This document shows positions 10,586-20,901 of a stretch of 64,000 nucleotides of DNA, piece by piece. The notes beneath the pieces were generated by a model. The model saw only the letters and a program-made list of their open reading frames with translations. It was not told the DNA's origin and made no database searches. Position 1 is the first letter of the stretch. Every line of letters begins with the position of its first letter. Source of the DNA: Wolfiporia cocos (Eukaryota; Basidiomycota; Agaricomycetes; Polyporales; Phaeolaceae); assembly GCA_029448655.1 (NCBI GenBank), contig JACCLO010000001.1, forward strand, positions 372,001 through 436,000, written 5' to 3'. The translations under genes were made by a program, and so were the position numbers.

Positions 10586-13119
10586 TCACGCCATGTCGAA
10601 CGCGGGGCTCTGCCAGCCCTCGCGCCCGCGCTCCTCTTCGGCCTTGGCGCCCACCGCGTCCTTGAACGACTTCACCTTGCGCACGCCCTCCTTCACGCCC
10701 TCCCTCGCCTGCTCCGCAGCGTCCTTCACGCCCTCAACCTGCGCGTCCACGTCCATGCGGTCTGCGACCGCCGCGAAAAGCGTGCCCTTCGGCCCGTGCT
10801 TCTCCCCAGAGAGCACCTGCGGCTCCGCACCCATCGCAAACTGCACATCCCTGTCGCGCCTGACGACGCCCGTGCCCGTGGCCGCCCACCCGCCGAGCAA
10901 GCCGCCCTCGCCATTCTGCAGGTGCCCGAGCTCGCTCCACAGGCCCGCAATGAGGCTCGCCCCGCGCCCGAGGCCCGCGTCCCCAAACACCTCCGCGCGC
11001 CGCCCGACGTCCCACGCGAGGCCGTCCACCCAGTCGAGGCTGGCGCGGATCTGCTCTTCGAGCACCGTTCGCAGAGCGTCCCGGAAGCGCGACAGCATCA
11101 CCGGCTTGAAGATCGACACCAGGATCGGGTGGTTCGACTCCTTGATCGACAGCTCGACCTCCTCGGATACCCGCACCTCCACGCGCTGGATGTCTAGGAA
11201 CCGGTTGCGCCGCTGGCGCTCCTTGAGTCCTTCCGCGGAGTTGGGGATCGAGCGCAAGACGATGTTGACGTCGATGCCCTGCGGAGGGAGAGTGAACTCC
11301 AGTAGACCGGTAAACTCGGCGGGCCCAATGGACGCCGTCTTGTCCTTGTAATAGAAGGAGACCTCGCGGAGCGACAGCTGCAGTGCTTGAATGTATACGC
11401 GAGTGAGGGCACCAACGGCAGCGTCAGCTTGGCCGGCGGAGGTCGCTTTGATGTCAATGTCGGTGATGTTGCGGATGTATGCGTGTCCGGGGAGCAGATC
11501 GAACGACGAGATGTCCAGGTCCTCGAGGACCAGCTCGACGTCCTTGTCCTTGTATTCCGTTCTACGGACACGTGAGCACGGCGTGAGATCCGGACGCGGA
11601 GCGAACGCACCTCGGGATGGGAATGTCCTTGAGCATACCGGCAAGCCTTGGCAGGTAGACGTTGAAGAGGTCCTGCCAGAACCACGGCGCCTTGTCCATC
11701 GTCGCCTGCAGTCCCGCACTGCCAGCGGCGAGCAGGCTGTCCTCGAGATCATCGCCCAGCTTGGCGTGCGTCCTCCGCACACGCCGCAGGTCCTCATCGC
11801 GGTCGATCGCACGCTGAAACTCGCGTGCCTCCTCCTTCAGCTTGGCAACGTCCGTCTTCCACTTCTGGCCCTTCTCCGAGTCAGCGTCGAGCAGCTCCTT
11901 CCACTCCTTCCGCAGGCTGTCGCCCTTCTCCTTCGCCTCCTCGGAGTGCACATACCCACGCTCGTCGACGCACTTGCGGAGGTGCGCGAGGAACGAGTCG
12001 AACCACCTGCGCAGGTCGTCGTCCTGCTGAATGTCGACGCCACAGACGCGCAGCGAGCCGAACACGTCGTCGAGCGACTTTCCACCCGCAAGGCGCTCTA
12101 GCACGGTGCGGAGGCCGCGGATGCCGGTGATGAGGTGCTTCTCGTGCGTCGGGTCGTTGACGAACGCATGGAGAGAGGTGGCGCAGTTTACGTCGCCCGC
12201 AGAGTCGAGCGAGCGGTGCACCCACTTGTGCACGAGGCCGAAGAGCGTGTCGATCGCCTTGTGGTAGTCCGCGTCGTCCTGCGCGCGGTCACACACCTAG
12301 CATACAGTGAGCACGCCAGCGCATACAGTCGGCGTTCGCGGCGTACCTTGTAAAAGGCGTCCTGAAGACGCGTGCCGGCGCGGCTCGCGGTCTCTTCGGT
12401 CGTGGCAATTGCAGCCTGGCCGACACCGATGGCCTGGGAGCCCACCTCCTTGGTCGAGTCCATCGTCTTCTCGAACTTGACGCGTGCGTCGTCGCCCTCC
12501 GGGTCCTCCTCTGCCTTGCGCTTCCGCACGCCGAGCTCGTTGCGCTCGCCCTCCTGGACGTCCTGGTCGATGTCCCGGAGGGACTGCGCGGTCGCGCCGG
12601 CACCCTCTGCGACATAGTCGGCGGCATCCGCGAGGGCGAGGCGCATGAAGGACGCAAAGTCGTGGAACACGGAGCGGCCCTCCTGCGAGAGGTTCTCCCA
12701 CACGACCGAGACGAGCGTGCGGATGGCCCGCGCGACGGCGCGCGAGTCCTGGAGCGCCTGCTCCGAGTCGATGTCGATCGAGACGCTCGTCGGCGCGGAC
12801 GAGATGTCGGCCTCGGAGAGGCGCCAGAGCGCCTCTTGGACGACGTTGTCACCTGGGAATGGTTCTGAGGACGACGGAGTGCTGTGGTGAGGACACACGT
12901 ACCGTTCTTGCTCTCGCCGAGCTGCTTGTACGCCTCGAGCACGTCACGGACGTCCTTCTGCAGCATCTTTCCCTGCTGGCTAAGCTCGCCGCCGTCGGCG
13001 GGGGGCGCGACGCTGAGCACGGTGGAGTTGAGGAGGGCGTCGATGGTGTGTGAGATCTGCTGGTGGGTGGGAAGCTTGCCCGCGTCGAGGGCAGCGATGA
13101 TGGAGGCGGTCTTGTCCAT
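10586..13119 (-). CDS. HAM1-like protein
   Basis: Four exons, 13119-12903, 12864-12347, 12296-11611 and 11561-10586, give a continuous 798-aa frame. Introns are 38, 50 and 49 nt with GT donors and AG acceptors, and each phase closes exactly. The start is the Met of MDKTASIIAALDAGKLPTHQ. The product resembles the fungal HAM1-like family (HAM1_N and HAM1_C): an acidic, largely helical N-terminal half with LSVVWENLSQEGR and KAPWFWQDLFNVYLPRLA, then a beta-rich middle (LVLEDLDISSFDLLPGHAYI) and a charged amphipathic tail with repeated Lys/Glu. No signal peptide or membrane segment is seen. The family name refers to hyphal anastomosis, but a molecular role is not established. GC content is far above that of the flanking repeats. 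The stop lies 154 bp from the MITE end at 10432. Part of the last exon is copied at 57001-57190. Confidence 0.85.
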
Positions 13120-13594
13120 GATGGTCAATTGTTCGTGGGTCGTGAAGAAAGGAGACGGCGAAGATATATAAAATGACTCCAACGCCAGGCATGACGCAAG
13201 GACGTCAATGACGAGCGGAGGCGGGGCGCGCACGCGTGACGTCACGCGTCTGGCTGAGCAAGCGCTGGTGCGCCACCTCTTCATACACCCTGATGATATC
13301 GTCACTGGCGAGGACATTTGCGGCTGGAAGCTCGGAGACAGCGGTCGAGTTACCCCGCGGTGCGATCTCTTGGGATCGCCCAGCAGCTGCCTGTGTGATG
13401 CTGCGAACAGACGAGTGAGATGGGTGAGACCGGCTCAGAACCTGGCAATCCGCGCCAGTGCAAAGTCTAATACGGCTGAGGACGCCCTGTTGTCGGATGT
13501 CTATCGTGCGTGACACTGCATAAGAAAACATCAAGTGGCTAGCGGAGCCAGTAGGCATACAAGAGACGACGAACCGCAGTACGTACACAAGGCA
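13120..13594. other. Intergenic region upstream of the HAM1-like gene
   Basis: It separates two genes transcribed in the same (minus) direction, so it must hold the HAM1-like promoter and the RHS/CRN-like 3' end. 13163-13172 on the plus strand reads GATATATAAA, and its complement lacks a clear TATA consensus. No convincing additional gene is seen. Confidence 0.4.
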
Positions 13595-15653
13595 TCACAT
13601 CACCCTCTTAATCTCATTCACAGTGCACTTCAGGCCGGATAGCCCAAGGTGATAAACCTCGTCTAGCTTGTCTTTATGGGAGTTGGCAACCCAGATATCG
13701 ACATCTTCCACAACGTCGTCGTCCAAGGAAGGTGTAACGACAACAAGACGAAGAGACTTCGCGCCGCGTCTGCTTAGCCAGTCCAGACCCTCCGCGGAGA
13801 TCGGGTGCCGGTCGCTGACAGTCACCTGGAAGATGGTCGCACGTTGAGGGCCAGCTTCGTAAACAAACGCGTCGAATGAAGGCTGGGACCGAGAATGAGG
13901 GATGTAGAATCCATCCTCCAATGTCAGGTCCTCTCCGCGTGAAAAGCGCTGGCAATCCAGACGGTCGAACGCCTCGACTGGTGTCTCGATCCGATCGTTT
14001 GCTATAGCCACGATGTGTCCTTGATAGCCCAAGCGGAGATACTGGGGGAGTTTGGTGACATTTAGCCGCCAATGGGTGCTTGTCTTTCCCGATCGCGGGC
14101 TCTTGCTCATGACGGTCATGGGCCACTCGCCGCCCTTGGGAAACTCGACAAGGAATGCTCGTTCCAAGAGGTAGCCGGCGCTAGCCCTGGTGTGAGAATC
14201 GCGAACGAATAGCCGATATAGCATATCGGCAGCGTGCTTTTCGGTATGGCTGAGATGGTCCAACGCTGTCTTCCACAGGTGGTCAGTGGCTATCTGCAGA
14301 TCAAAGTCCGTTCGGTTGCGGAGGGGAGCAGCCACAAGGATGTCATGAAATATTTCGTCGTCCATGACCCCGGCGCTAACATTATTAACCAATTCAACCA
14401 CCTTCGTCCCATTCAGTGATTTAATCATGCCGTAGAGTTGCTTTTTGTAGTTGTCTGGATTCGCCGCATAAGCGTATGCTTTTCGAGCAGACGTGCCATA
14501 GAGGTCAGCGAAGGTCGCGAGCTGTGCCTCGGAGGGCCTCCGCTGAGGATGTTTTGAGTACCGAAATTGGAGATCCCGGCTATCAAAACGCTCGTTTGTT
14601 GCTCGCGTAGCAGAAAGTGAGGACGACATACCCAGCGATGAGCTCCCCAAGGGACCAACGCGCCATCCAGTACATTGACACTTGCCCTCCTTCTTTCTTC
14701 ATCCAATCAACGCGGTCGGCGCGCGGAGACGCCGCCTGCAGTATGAAGCCATCACACGACCAAGACAGTTCAACAACATCCACAGGCACGCCCGTCAACT
14801 GTCGATTGGAGTCAATCAAGCACCATGTTCCATCGGGGATGTGGAGGTGCAGATGGCTCCTTGTAGGAATAGGGATAGTAACTGTGAAGACTCCTTCGTC
14901 GCTAAAGATATAGAGTTCCTTGCTGTTTAGCTGGAAGACGGTGGTTAGGCCAGCGAGTAGACGGAGGACAAGTACATAGATCAGGAATACGCTTTTCCCT
15001 GAAGGTATAGTGAGCAAGACGACGGAAAGATTTGAACCATAGGTGTTCTAACCGATACCGGGACTGCCAATCACAATTGCACCAGTCGCAAGTGATCCAT
15101 CCTGCGGCAAGTTATCGAAAGGATTATGCTGAGCATCTGCATCGACGTCCATAGCTCCGTTGCTCTTGCCGGTATTGCTGTCGTCATCGTCATTGCTGTC
15201 GCCCGTTCCCATCTTTTTGCCCAGCACGGCATCGTCGATGATGTCCTGCAGCATTGTCGGATATTCATCCCTGATGAGGATCGACGACAGTCGGCAATAG
15301 GCCTTGAGCAACTCCACAGCAGAAGCTGAATCTCTGTCCCAGTGAAGAACAACGGGCTTTCCTGGAAGTTCAGTCGATGCAGGCTCAGCGTCGCGTACGA
15401 TGGGGAGAGAATGGAAGACGTTGCTGGGGTTTCCATGCCAGGCGATCTGATGGAGTCTGGCTAAAGAACCCTCGATAGTACTATTGTCGGGTTCAGCGCG
15501 TACTGCATGCTTGCATGCTGACAGGGGGGATGGCATCTTGACAGCGTAGATGCAAGCGCTGAGGATCACGTGGATTTCACATGCACACTGACGCGTCGGC
15601 CAGCGGCGGGCGTCTCTGCGTGCCCCTTCGACGAAAGTTGAAGGCCACGGCAC
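13595..15653 (-). CDS. RHS/Crinkler-type P-loop NTPase with restriction-endonuclease-like C-terminus
   Basis: Three exons (15653-15053, 14998-14632, 14579-13595) with 54- and 52-nt introns close into a 650-aa frame. The Walker A motif GSPGIGKS, about residues 196-203, is split by intron 1, followed by the hydrophobic helix VFLIYVLVLRLLAG typical of RHS-like NTPases. WCLIDSNRQL and IVQAASPRA-like (LQAASPRADRVDW) and WSLGELIAG elements follow. The C-terminal part has an SFDAFVYEAG / TIFQVTVSDRHPI block (about residues 550-575), the D...Q-V pattern of the restriction-endonuclease-fold domain described in Crinkler/RHS effector-like proteins. Members are common in basidiomycete genomes, may act in host-pathogen or element conflict, and were named from trypanosome retrotransposon hot spots. 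The N-terminus is uncertain: Met at 15536 is an alternative and a header exon may be missing. Confidence 0.75.
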
Positions 15654-16108
15654 TGTGGAAGCTTATCGAGGCAAGATAGACAGACTATATAGTGAATTGC
15701 TTGTATCGCTCATTGATATCTGTATTCAAGATGTAGGAAACTCTGTTAAATACAGTACTTGTAGCCAATAACATTTGTGGCTAGGGGTTGTTGGCGAGTA
15801 GTTGAGTTCGTGATGGGCATTGTACGACGCTGTTCGTGGCGACGGATATCACTTTCCCAGCGAATAAGTGGTTTCATTATATGTGCTGCATTCTTGAACC
15901 ACCGTGGCTCCGCGCGATCTTGTTGGTCCTCAAGGATGCGCAATGATTGCCGTAGAACTGCAATTAAGTGATCTACATCGATTTCATCTTCGTCGTCAAG
16001 CTGAAATTTTTGAAATCTTAGTATAGAGTAGTGTGATCAAGTAGGATGCTAACTGCGAAGCCCCCGTTACCTCCCGCACGTGTTCGCATCAGACCATCTC
16101 TTCCTGTT
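15654..16108. other. Intergenic with decayed repeat (pair of 5480-5720)
   Basis: 15775-16010 is related to 5480-5720. On the minus strand it reads a partly open charged frame (LDDEDEIDVDHL, ILEDQQDR, KPLIRWESDIRRHEQRR) without a start or splice context that I can defend. I do not recognise the family. The promoter of the RHS/CRN-like gene would also lie here. Confidence 0.4.
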
Positions 16109-16113
16109 GGCGG

Positions 16114-16812
16114 TGTCACAGATTTGGGACATGCCACTATTTTTCCCGTATTTTTACCTATTTATCTGGTATTTCTACGACCTTGTAGACATTTACGCTG
16201 CTAAGCGCCCGTCTACACGTACACGCAACCAAACAACACGTACACAACGCGGTATACGTCCACCTGTCATAACAACACGTACATAATACGCCCGTACGCG
16301 TCAATGACTCAGCGGACTAACCTTCGGTGTCACGCGCCTTACTCATATCCCGATACCGGGCTATGTCAGTACAATTGGATAAGCGGCCCGCTCGTTATCA
16401 CATGCCAATGCCCTTACGATTACTCATATCCCGATACCGGTATATAAGAATCACATGCATGGCTTACTAACGTAGCTACAGCCACTTCCACAACATGGAC
16501 CTACGGTCCAAACAAACGATCTTACTGGTGCGGCCATTACCGGCGCACATGGTCTATTGTAGTTTACGACTTAACCATATTAGTTATGTCTGCGCACAGA
16601 CCACCTTCATGTTTGGCTCCCTTACCGGTAACCAAACAAAGCATGTATATAAGTAGGGCTATCACTGCGGATAAGCCTTAGATTTGTTCTCTGCATTCGC
16701 ACAGTTACAAACCATCTCTGCTTGCGCCCACTAGCTTCCTCACCAACCTTCTGCAACATCTTCAAGTCGCCTATAAGGTTATAGTGTGAGTCCCACAGTC
16801 TAGTCTGTGTCA
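16114..16812 (+). repeat. 5' LTR of element 1 (family A)
   Basis: Starts TGTCACAG and ends CTGTGTCA. It contains two 19-bp direct copies of ACTCATATCCCGATACCGG (16341-16359 and 16422-16440), two copies of AACAACACGTACA (16232 and 16271), and a core promoter at 16646. It serves as promoter for the whole element. Confidence 0.95.
16646..16690 (+). promoter_or_regulatory. LTR core promoter and self-primer (start of R)
   Basis: TATATAA at 16646-16652 is followed 34 nt later by AGATTTGTTCT (16680-16690). That 11-mer is the exact reverse complement of the PBS at 16815-16825, so it most likely marks the 5' end of the genomic RNA. The same arrangement occurs in the other family A LTRs. Confidence 0.8.
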
Positions 16813-16814
16813 TA

Positions 16815-16825
16815 AGAACAAATCT
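16815..16825 (+). other. Primer binding site complementary to the RNA 5' end
   Basis: AGAACAAATCT lies 2 nt after the 5' LTR. The complement of a tRNA 3' end would normally end the search here, but this site pairs perfectly over 11 nt with the predicted first bases of the transcript. In Tf1 of fission yeast the first 11 nt of the mRNA prime minus-strand synthesis in this way. Element 3 (46908-46918) and element 2 (47802-47812) keep the same site on the minus strand. Confidence 0.8.
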
Positions 16826-17833
16826 CCCCCCTACCCCCGCCCTTGCGCTTGCGCTTGGGTCTGGGTTTCTATCCTACAGGGGCTATTACTTGTTGCTGCG
16901 CACATCCCTTTCTGCCTGACAGGGCGATTGGGGTGATAGTTGAGATCTGGGGGATACATCGCCATTCTCGGCAGAGGATTGGCAACCAGGGAAGCCACAC
17001 CGCCTTTTTAGGCAGGAGGCCTACCTAACCCGGACTCCAGGGTCAAGGAGACATAGTCCTCGCTGACAAGCTTGGACTATGCGCGGTTAAGACCCGCCTG
17101 TGGAGAAAAGGGGACGGTCTGCCTGTGTGCGCCCAACCCCCGGTCATGGCAAGCGTTGTTCAGCGCCCCATCACTATCCACAGGGTCATCATTATGATGG
17201 CATGGGAATTTTCCAAAGCCGCCTCCCAGGCGTAAGGGACCTGCTTTGAACCCGTTATGGGAAAAGCAGTGAGGGGGGTGACGTAAAAAATCACCCTGCC
17301 ATAGGTCACTCGCGGTAGCCAATAGCATAAGTCCTCCGGGCAGCTCGGCGTGCGAGCATGGGTCAAACGGATTTGGGGCCCCATTGGAAGAGAAGCGCGT
17401 AGCCCACTCCCTCGGGATGTGGAGCGCTGCTGTCTCGCGATCTTAGATCGACAATGGTTTTCTAGCCCTGATGTGACACCCATGTGGCTACAGACGGCAA
17501 CCTCATTGTTGAAGCATGGACAGGCTAAGGGATGTAAAATCCCAGCCACTTTCCGGAACCGTCCCTCCGGGGCGGTGTCGTGTATCCGATTCCCAATCAT
17601 CTGACCCAGGAACCGGCCTGGCAGTCAGCAACTCTACCCCTGGAGTCGGCGCCTCTGACCGTTAGGGTCATGCGAATATCCGCGCCGTCTCGGCACAGGG
17701 TTTGCGCGCAACATAAGAGTAATTATGCCCCGTAGTACACCTTCTTTGCTCCTGAAAAGGAGTCCACTACCCTACCTTACATAATCCCTTCTATTCCTGT
17801 TCTTGGACGTATCACTGGGAAACTTCGTTTCTC
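16826..17833 (+). other. Leader between PBS and first ORF of element 1
   Basis: About 1 kb without a long plus-strand frame, conserved in elements 2 and 3. It contains many short inverted segments (for example TTTTTAGGCAGGAGGCC with GGCCTACC, and CTGGAGTC repeated in both orientations), so it is probably structured RNA carrying packaging and possibly translation signals. No tRNA gene is recognised in it. Confidence 0.5.
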
Positions 17834-18757
17834 ATGAAGGCTGCACTTTCTAGAATCATGCCCCGCGTTACCCGTCGCACCCGTGGCTCCTCCACTGCCC
17901 CTTACGTTAAGCCGGCAAAGCGGTCCCTTCTCAGCCGCATCGACACCGCCGACATTCCTCGGGCAGAGGACGTCACCTACACGCTTCCTGTAAAGGAAGA
18001 CTACACCGGGAAGCTCCATCTTTGGGAGATTCCCGTCCACATGCCAAAGCACATCGCTGAGGCTGGGAAACCCGCTCCTCGACCTCCCAAGCCAGTTCCA
18101 CTCGCCAAGCGAATCTGGACAGAGGAAGAGAAGCTAGCCGCTTCCATTACCGCCATGGAGAACCTCATCGAACTCCGCGAACTCAACAAGCTCAAGCTCG
18201 CCCGCGATAAGCTGAATAAGCGAATCGCCGCCAAACAAGCCGCCAAGGAAGCCAAGCAAGCAGCTTCTTCACTGGCCCTCCGTCTCTCCAGCCCGGCGGC
18301 CGGACCTTCTGTTCCGGCCAACCACAAGATTCTCGACCCTTCCCTCATCTTCGGGAAGAAGAAGCCTCTCCAAGCATGCGATCAAGTCATTCCCATGCTA
18401 GAAGGCACTCTCACCCGCCTCACTCCTCTCGCCAACCACCCCCCTAATTACCCAGGCTTCCATATGGAAAACGACATGCGTTTCCATACTATGGTAGTAG
18501 AATTAGAGGACTTAGTGGATAACGTAAAGGATAGAGCGAGACGGGGGAGGATCACCAATAGAGACTGGAGAATTATGAAAAAGTATTGCAAACAGCTCGG
18601 CAATATTTCCTTTTCGGATTGGCGTACGGACTTAGCTCGTATCATAGCAGAATGCGTAGCGCTACAAATTACTTTTGCCTTCGGTGTAGCACCACCTGAC
18701 AAGGTGGCAGGGCCCTCAACTACCTCGGTAGAAGAGGATATACTCGCGATTGTATAG
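17834..18757 (+). CDS. Pre-gag ORF of element 1, unknown function
   Basis: A 307-aa frame upstream of gag, ending 143 nt before the conserved gag Met. I do not recognise a domain. The N-terminus is basic (MPRVTRRTRG, KPAKRS). A Pro-rich linker (PAPRPPKPVPLAKR) is followed by a Lys/Ala/Leu-rich segment, about residues 95-150, likely to be a helical or coiled-coil region. The C-terminal third is mixed and contains TNRDWRIMKKYCKQLGN. There is no protease, zinc-knuckle or envelope-like feature. The frame is open in elements 2 (36787-35864) and 3 (45900-44977), with only a handful of amino-acid changes and the same stop, which argues for selection. The basic N-terminus would allow nucleic-acid binding; this is only inference. 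The start is the first Met shared by all three copies. Confidence 0.8.
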   Translation: MKAALSRIMPRVTRRTRGSSTAPYVKPAKRSLLSRIDTADIPRAEDVTYTLPVKEDYTGKLHLWEIPVHMPKHIAEAGKPAPRPPKPVPLAKRIWTEEEKLAASITAMENLIELRELNKLKLARDKLNKRIAAKQAAKEAKQAASSLALRLSSPAAGPSVPANHKILDPSLIFGKKKPLQACDQVIPMLEGTLTRLTPLANHPPNYPGFHMENDMRFHTMVVELEDLVDNVKDRARRGRITNRDWRIMKKYCKQLGNISFSDWRTDLARIIAECVALQITFAFGVAPPDKVAGPSTTSVEEDILAIV

Positions 18758-18900
18758 TAGAAATACTATCATCTTTTAACTCTGAAATAGAGTGCGAGTG
18801 TGATCTATAACGAAAGTTGCAGCTTTCAAACCCAATCCCTTCTTAAGAATCTAAGACAATGAGTAACCGGAAACTAACATTCGTCACAAACAGATTCACA

Positions 18901-20901
18901 ATGTCTTCCACCTCCTCCGTCAGCACCCCCCTCGCTCCCCGCAAGATGCGCCTCCGCTCAGAAGGTCCGGTGACCCCGGTAGCTGGTCCCTCGGGAACCC
19001 AGCAACTGGTGACGCTGGAGCACCTAAGCGAGGGAGAGGAAGAAGAAGAAGAGGAAGGAGAAGAGGAAATGCCGGAGTTCGCTCCCCCGCAAAGGGAATC
19101 TCCGACCAACCCCATGGGAACACGCCCAGGCTCCCCCATTGCCGGATACCCACCGGCTCGTCAAACTCGCCCTATCGGGCCCGCCACCACCCTGGAAATG
19201 GAATTTTCGGGTCCGACACGACAAACCAATGCCGCTGTCGAGAACAACCTCAAAGCGTACCTCCCTGAGGAGGAACACCACAAGGTGGATGGGTCCCTAC
19301 ATGGGCCAATCATCGATGCCGCCGTACAACGAAGTGCGGCCATAAGTCATGACACCACCGACACCCTAGGTCGAATGGTGCACGCCCGCCTGGAGCGTAT
19401 CCATGAACGAATCGATTCCCTGGCTGGGCAATCCAGGGCCATCGAACAAAAAGCCCAAGACGAGCTACACGAAGCGGTCAATTCGGTCCGCAACGAGGTG
19501 CTGTCCACTCTGGTGGACCTCGGCAAGGAACTCCGACAGGAGTACACCGCCAAGTTCACCACCCTGGAAAAGGAGCTCCGCAAGGACTACCGGTCCAGGC
19601 TCGACGACCTCGAGGACGCATTCGCCGAACGAATGGAGAAGGTTGATGAGGAACTCCGGAGGATTCGCAAGGATCCCTCCGTCCCCAACCCTCCTGGCAT
19701 CCGCACGCCTCCGAGCAACCCGGCTCCTGCCCCCGGCAATGCCCAAACCCGTGCAGCCGATGCCGCTGCCGCCGCGCAAGCTGCAGCCGCTGCTGCAGCA
19801 GCCGTCGCCCCGCAGATTCCAGGTCTGCCTCAAAACCTGAAAATCCCCCCTCCCCCCGAATTCTCCGGGTCATCTGGAAAGGTGACTGCGCAGGAATGGG
19901 TGGAAAAGATGGGCCTGTACTTCGGTACGCTCAGGGTCTACGACGACCATGACCGTATCACCACGGCCCTCTTCCGCGTCACAGGGGACGCATACAAGTT
20001 TTTCTCGCCTCTCATCAAGAAGGCAGGAAACGGTGAACCTCTCGGCACCTGGGAGGACTTCACCAAATCCGTAATGGTGCAATATGGGAAGATGACGGAT
20101 AAGGAGATCGCGAAGAAGGAAATTCGCGGCTACTACGGCACGAAGGGCAAGGAACTGGCAGAATCGAACTATTTCAATTACTGCGAACGGTTCCGCACCC
20201 TCGGCCGGCTCTCCGAAACCGCCAACGAGACTCTGGTGTGGGAATTCACCGAGACTCTCCCCGAAAAGGTTAAGGACACCTTAAACGTCCTCGGCAAGAC
20301 TCCGTTCTTCAAGGCCCCGACCGACATCGAACCTCTGATCGACTTCGCTCTGGAAATGTACCAAACGTCATATCCAGACAAGATCAAGGGCTCGATCTTC
20401 GAGAAGGCCGGCAAGAAGGACTCGGCCCCTGCCGAAAAGAAGGAGACGTCCTCCGCTTCTGCGAAGAAGTCGGAGAAAAAGAAGGACAAGGGAAAGGCGC
20501 CCGCCAAAGCCCCCGCCGACACCACCAACGCCGTCTGCACATACTGCAAGCAGACAGGACATTACTTCAACAAATGTCCTAAGCTTGCGGCAGACAAGGC
20601 CGCGGGAACATTCGTGCCTGCCGCTCAGCGGGCCGAGCAACAAAGGGCGAAGGATGCAGCTGCCGCGTCTGGAAAGACCACGACTGCTCCTTCGGGTAGT
20701 GGAAAGGGACAGGCTTCTGGCAAGAAGCCGTACTCGGCGCCCCCCGCGGATGGCAAGACGTATCGTGCCCGAACGATCTGGGAAGAAGTGACAGCAGACT
20801 CAAGCTCAGCAGGACCCTCGGCCCCCGCCACCACCGTCGCCAATGTCGGGACCATCTCGGTTCCCCTCGCCCCAACCACACGTCTCGAAGACGTTCTGTG
20901 A
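18901..20901 (+). CDS. gag: Gag polyprotein of element 1
   Basis: Structural protein that would form the virus-like particle. The Met at 18901 (MSSTSSVSTPLAPRKMR) is chosen because it is shared by all copies; an in-frame Met at 18859 is not, since element 3 is out of frame there. Length 666 aa. In order: a Pro/Ser region, an acidic Glu run (about residues 44-58), a long heptad-like coiled coil with Glu/Arg (about 140-255), an Ala-rich linker, the retrotransposon gag core (TAQEWVEKMGLYFGTLRVY to ETLPEKVKDTLNVLGK, about 325-465), a Lys-rich segment, and one CCHC zinc knuckle, CTYCKQTGHYFNKC, near residue 545. It overlaps the pol frame by 59 nt. Confidence 0.93.
   Translation: MSSTSSVSTPLAPRKMRLRSEGPVTPVAGPSGTQQLVTLEHLSEGEEEEEEEGEEEMPEFAPPQRESPTNPMGTRPGSPIAGYPPARQTRPIGPATTLEMEFSGPTRQTNAAVENNLKAYLPEEEHHKVDGSLHGPIIDAAVQRSAAISHDTTDTLGRMVHARLERIHERIDSLAGQSRAIEQKAQDELHEAVNSVRNEVLSTLVDLGKELRQEYTAKFTTLEKELRKDYRSRLDDLEDAFAERMEKVDEELRRIRKDPSVPNPPGIRTPPSNPAPAPGNAQTRAADAAAAAQAAAAAAAAVAPQIPGLPQNLKIPPPPEFSGSSGKVTAQEWVEKMGLYFGTLRVYDDHDRITTALFRVTGDAYKFFSPLIKKAGNGEPLGTWEDFTKSVMVQYGKMTDKEIAKKEIRGYYGTKGKELAESNYFNYCERFRTLGRLSETANETLVWEFTETLPEKVKDTLNVLGKTPFFKAPTDIEPLIDFALEMYQTSYPDKIKGSIFEKAGKKDSAPAEKKETSSASAKKSEKKKDKGKAPAKAPADTTNAVCTYCKQTGHYFNKCPKLAADKAAGTFVPAAQRAEQQRAKDAAAASGKTTTAPSGSGKGQASGKKPYSAPPADGKTYRARTIWEEVTADSSSAGPSAPATTVANVGTISVPLAPTTRLEDVL

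Noticed and set aside
10359..11351. 330-codon plus-strand frame
   Set aside because: It is the antisense shadow of the last exon of the HAM1-like gene; codon use and splice structure support the minus strand.
16813..16830. tRNA-type primer binding site
   Set aside because: The bases after the LTR do not resemble the usual TGG-starting complement of a tRNA CCA end, and an exact 11-nt self-complement is available.
17590..17700. Possible tRNA-like or small RNA gene in the element leader
   Set aside because: Short inverted pieces are present but no cloverleaf with A and B boxes could be drawn.
18859..18900. Upstream Met of gag in element 1
   Set aside because: The same Met is out of frame in element 3; the Met at 18901 is shared by all copies.
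20843..20901. -1 ribosomal frameshift from gag to pol
   Set aside because: Pol lies in the +1 frame relative to gag, and I see no X-XXY-YYZ heptamer in the overlap.
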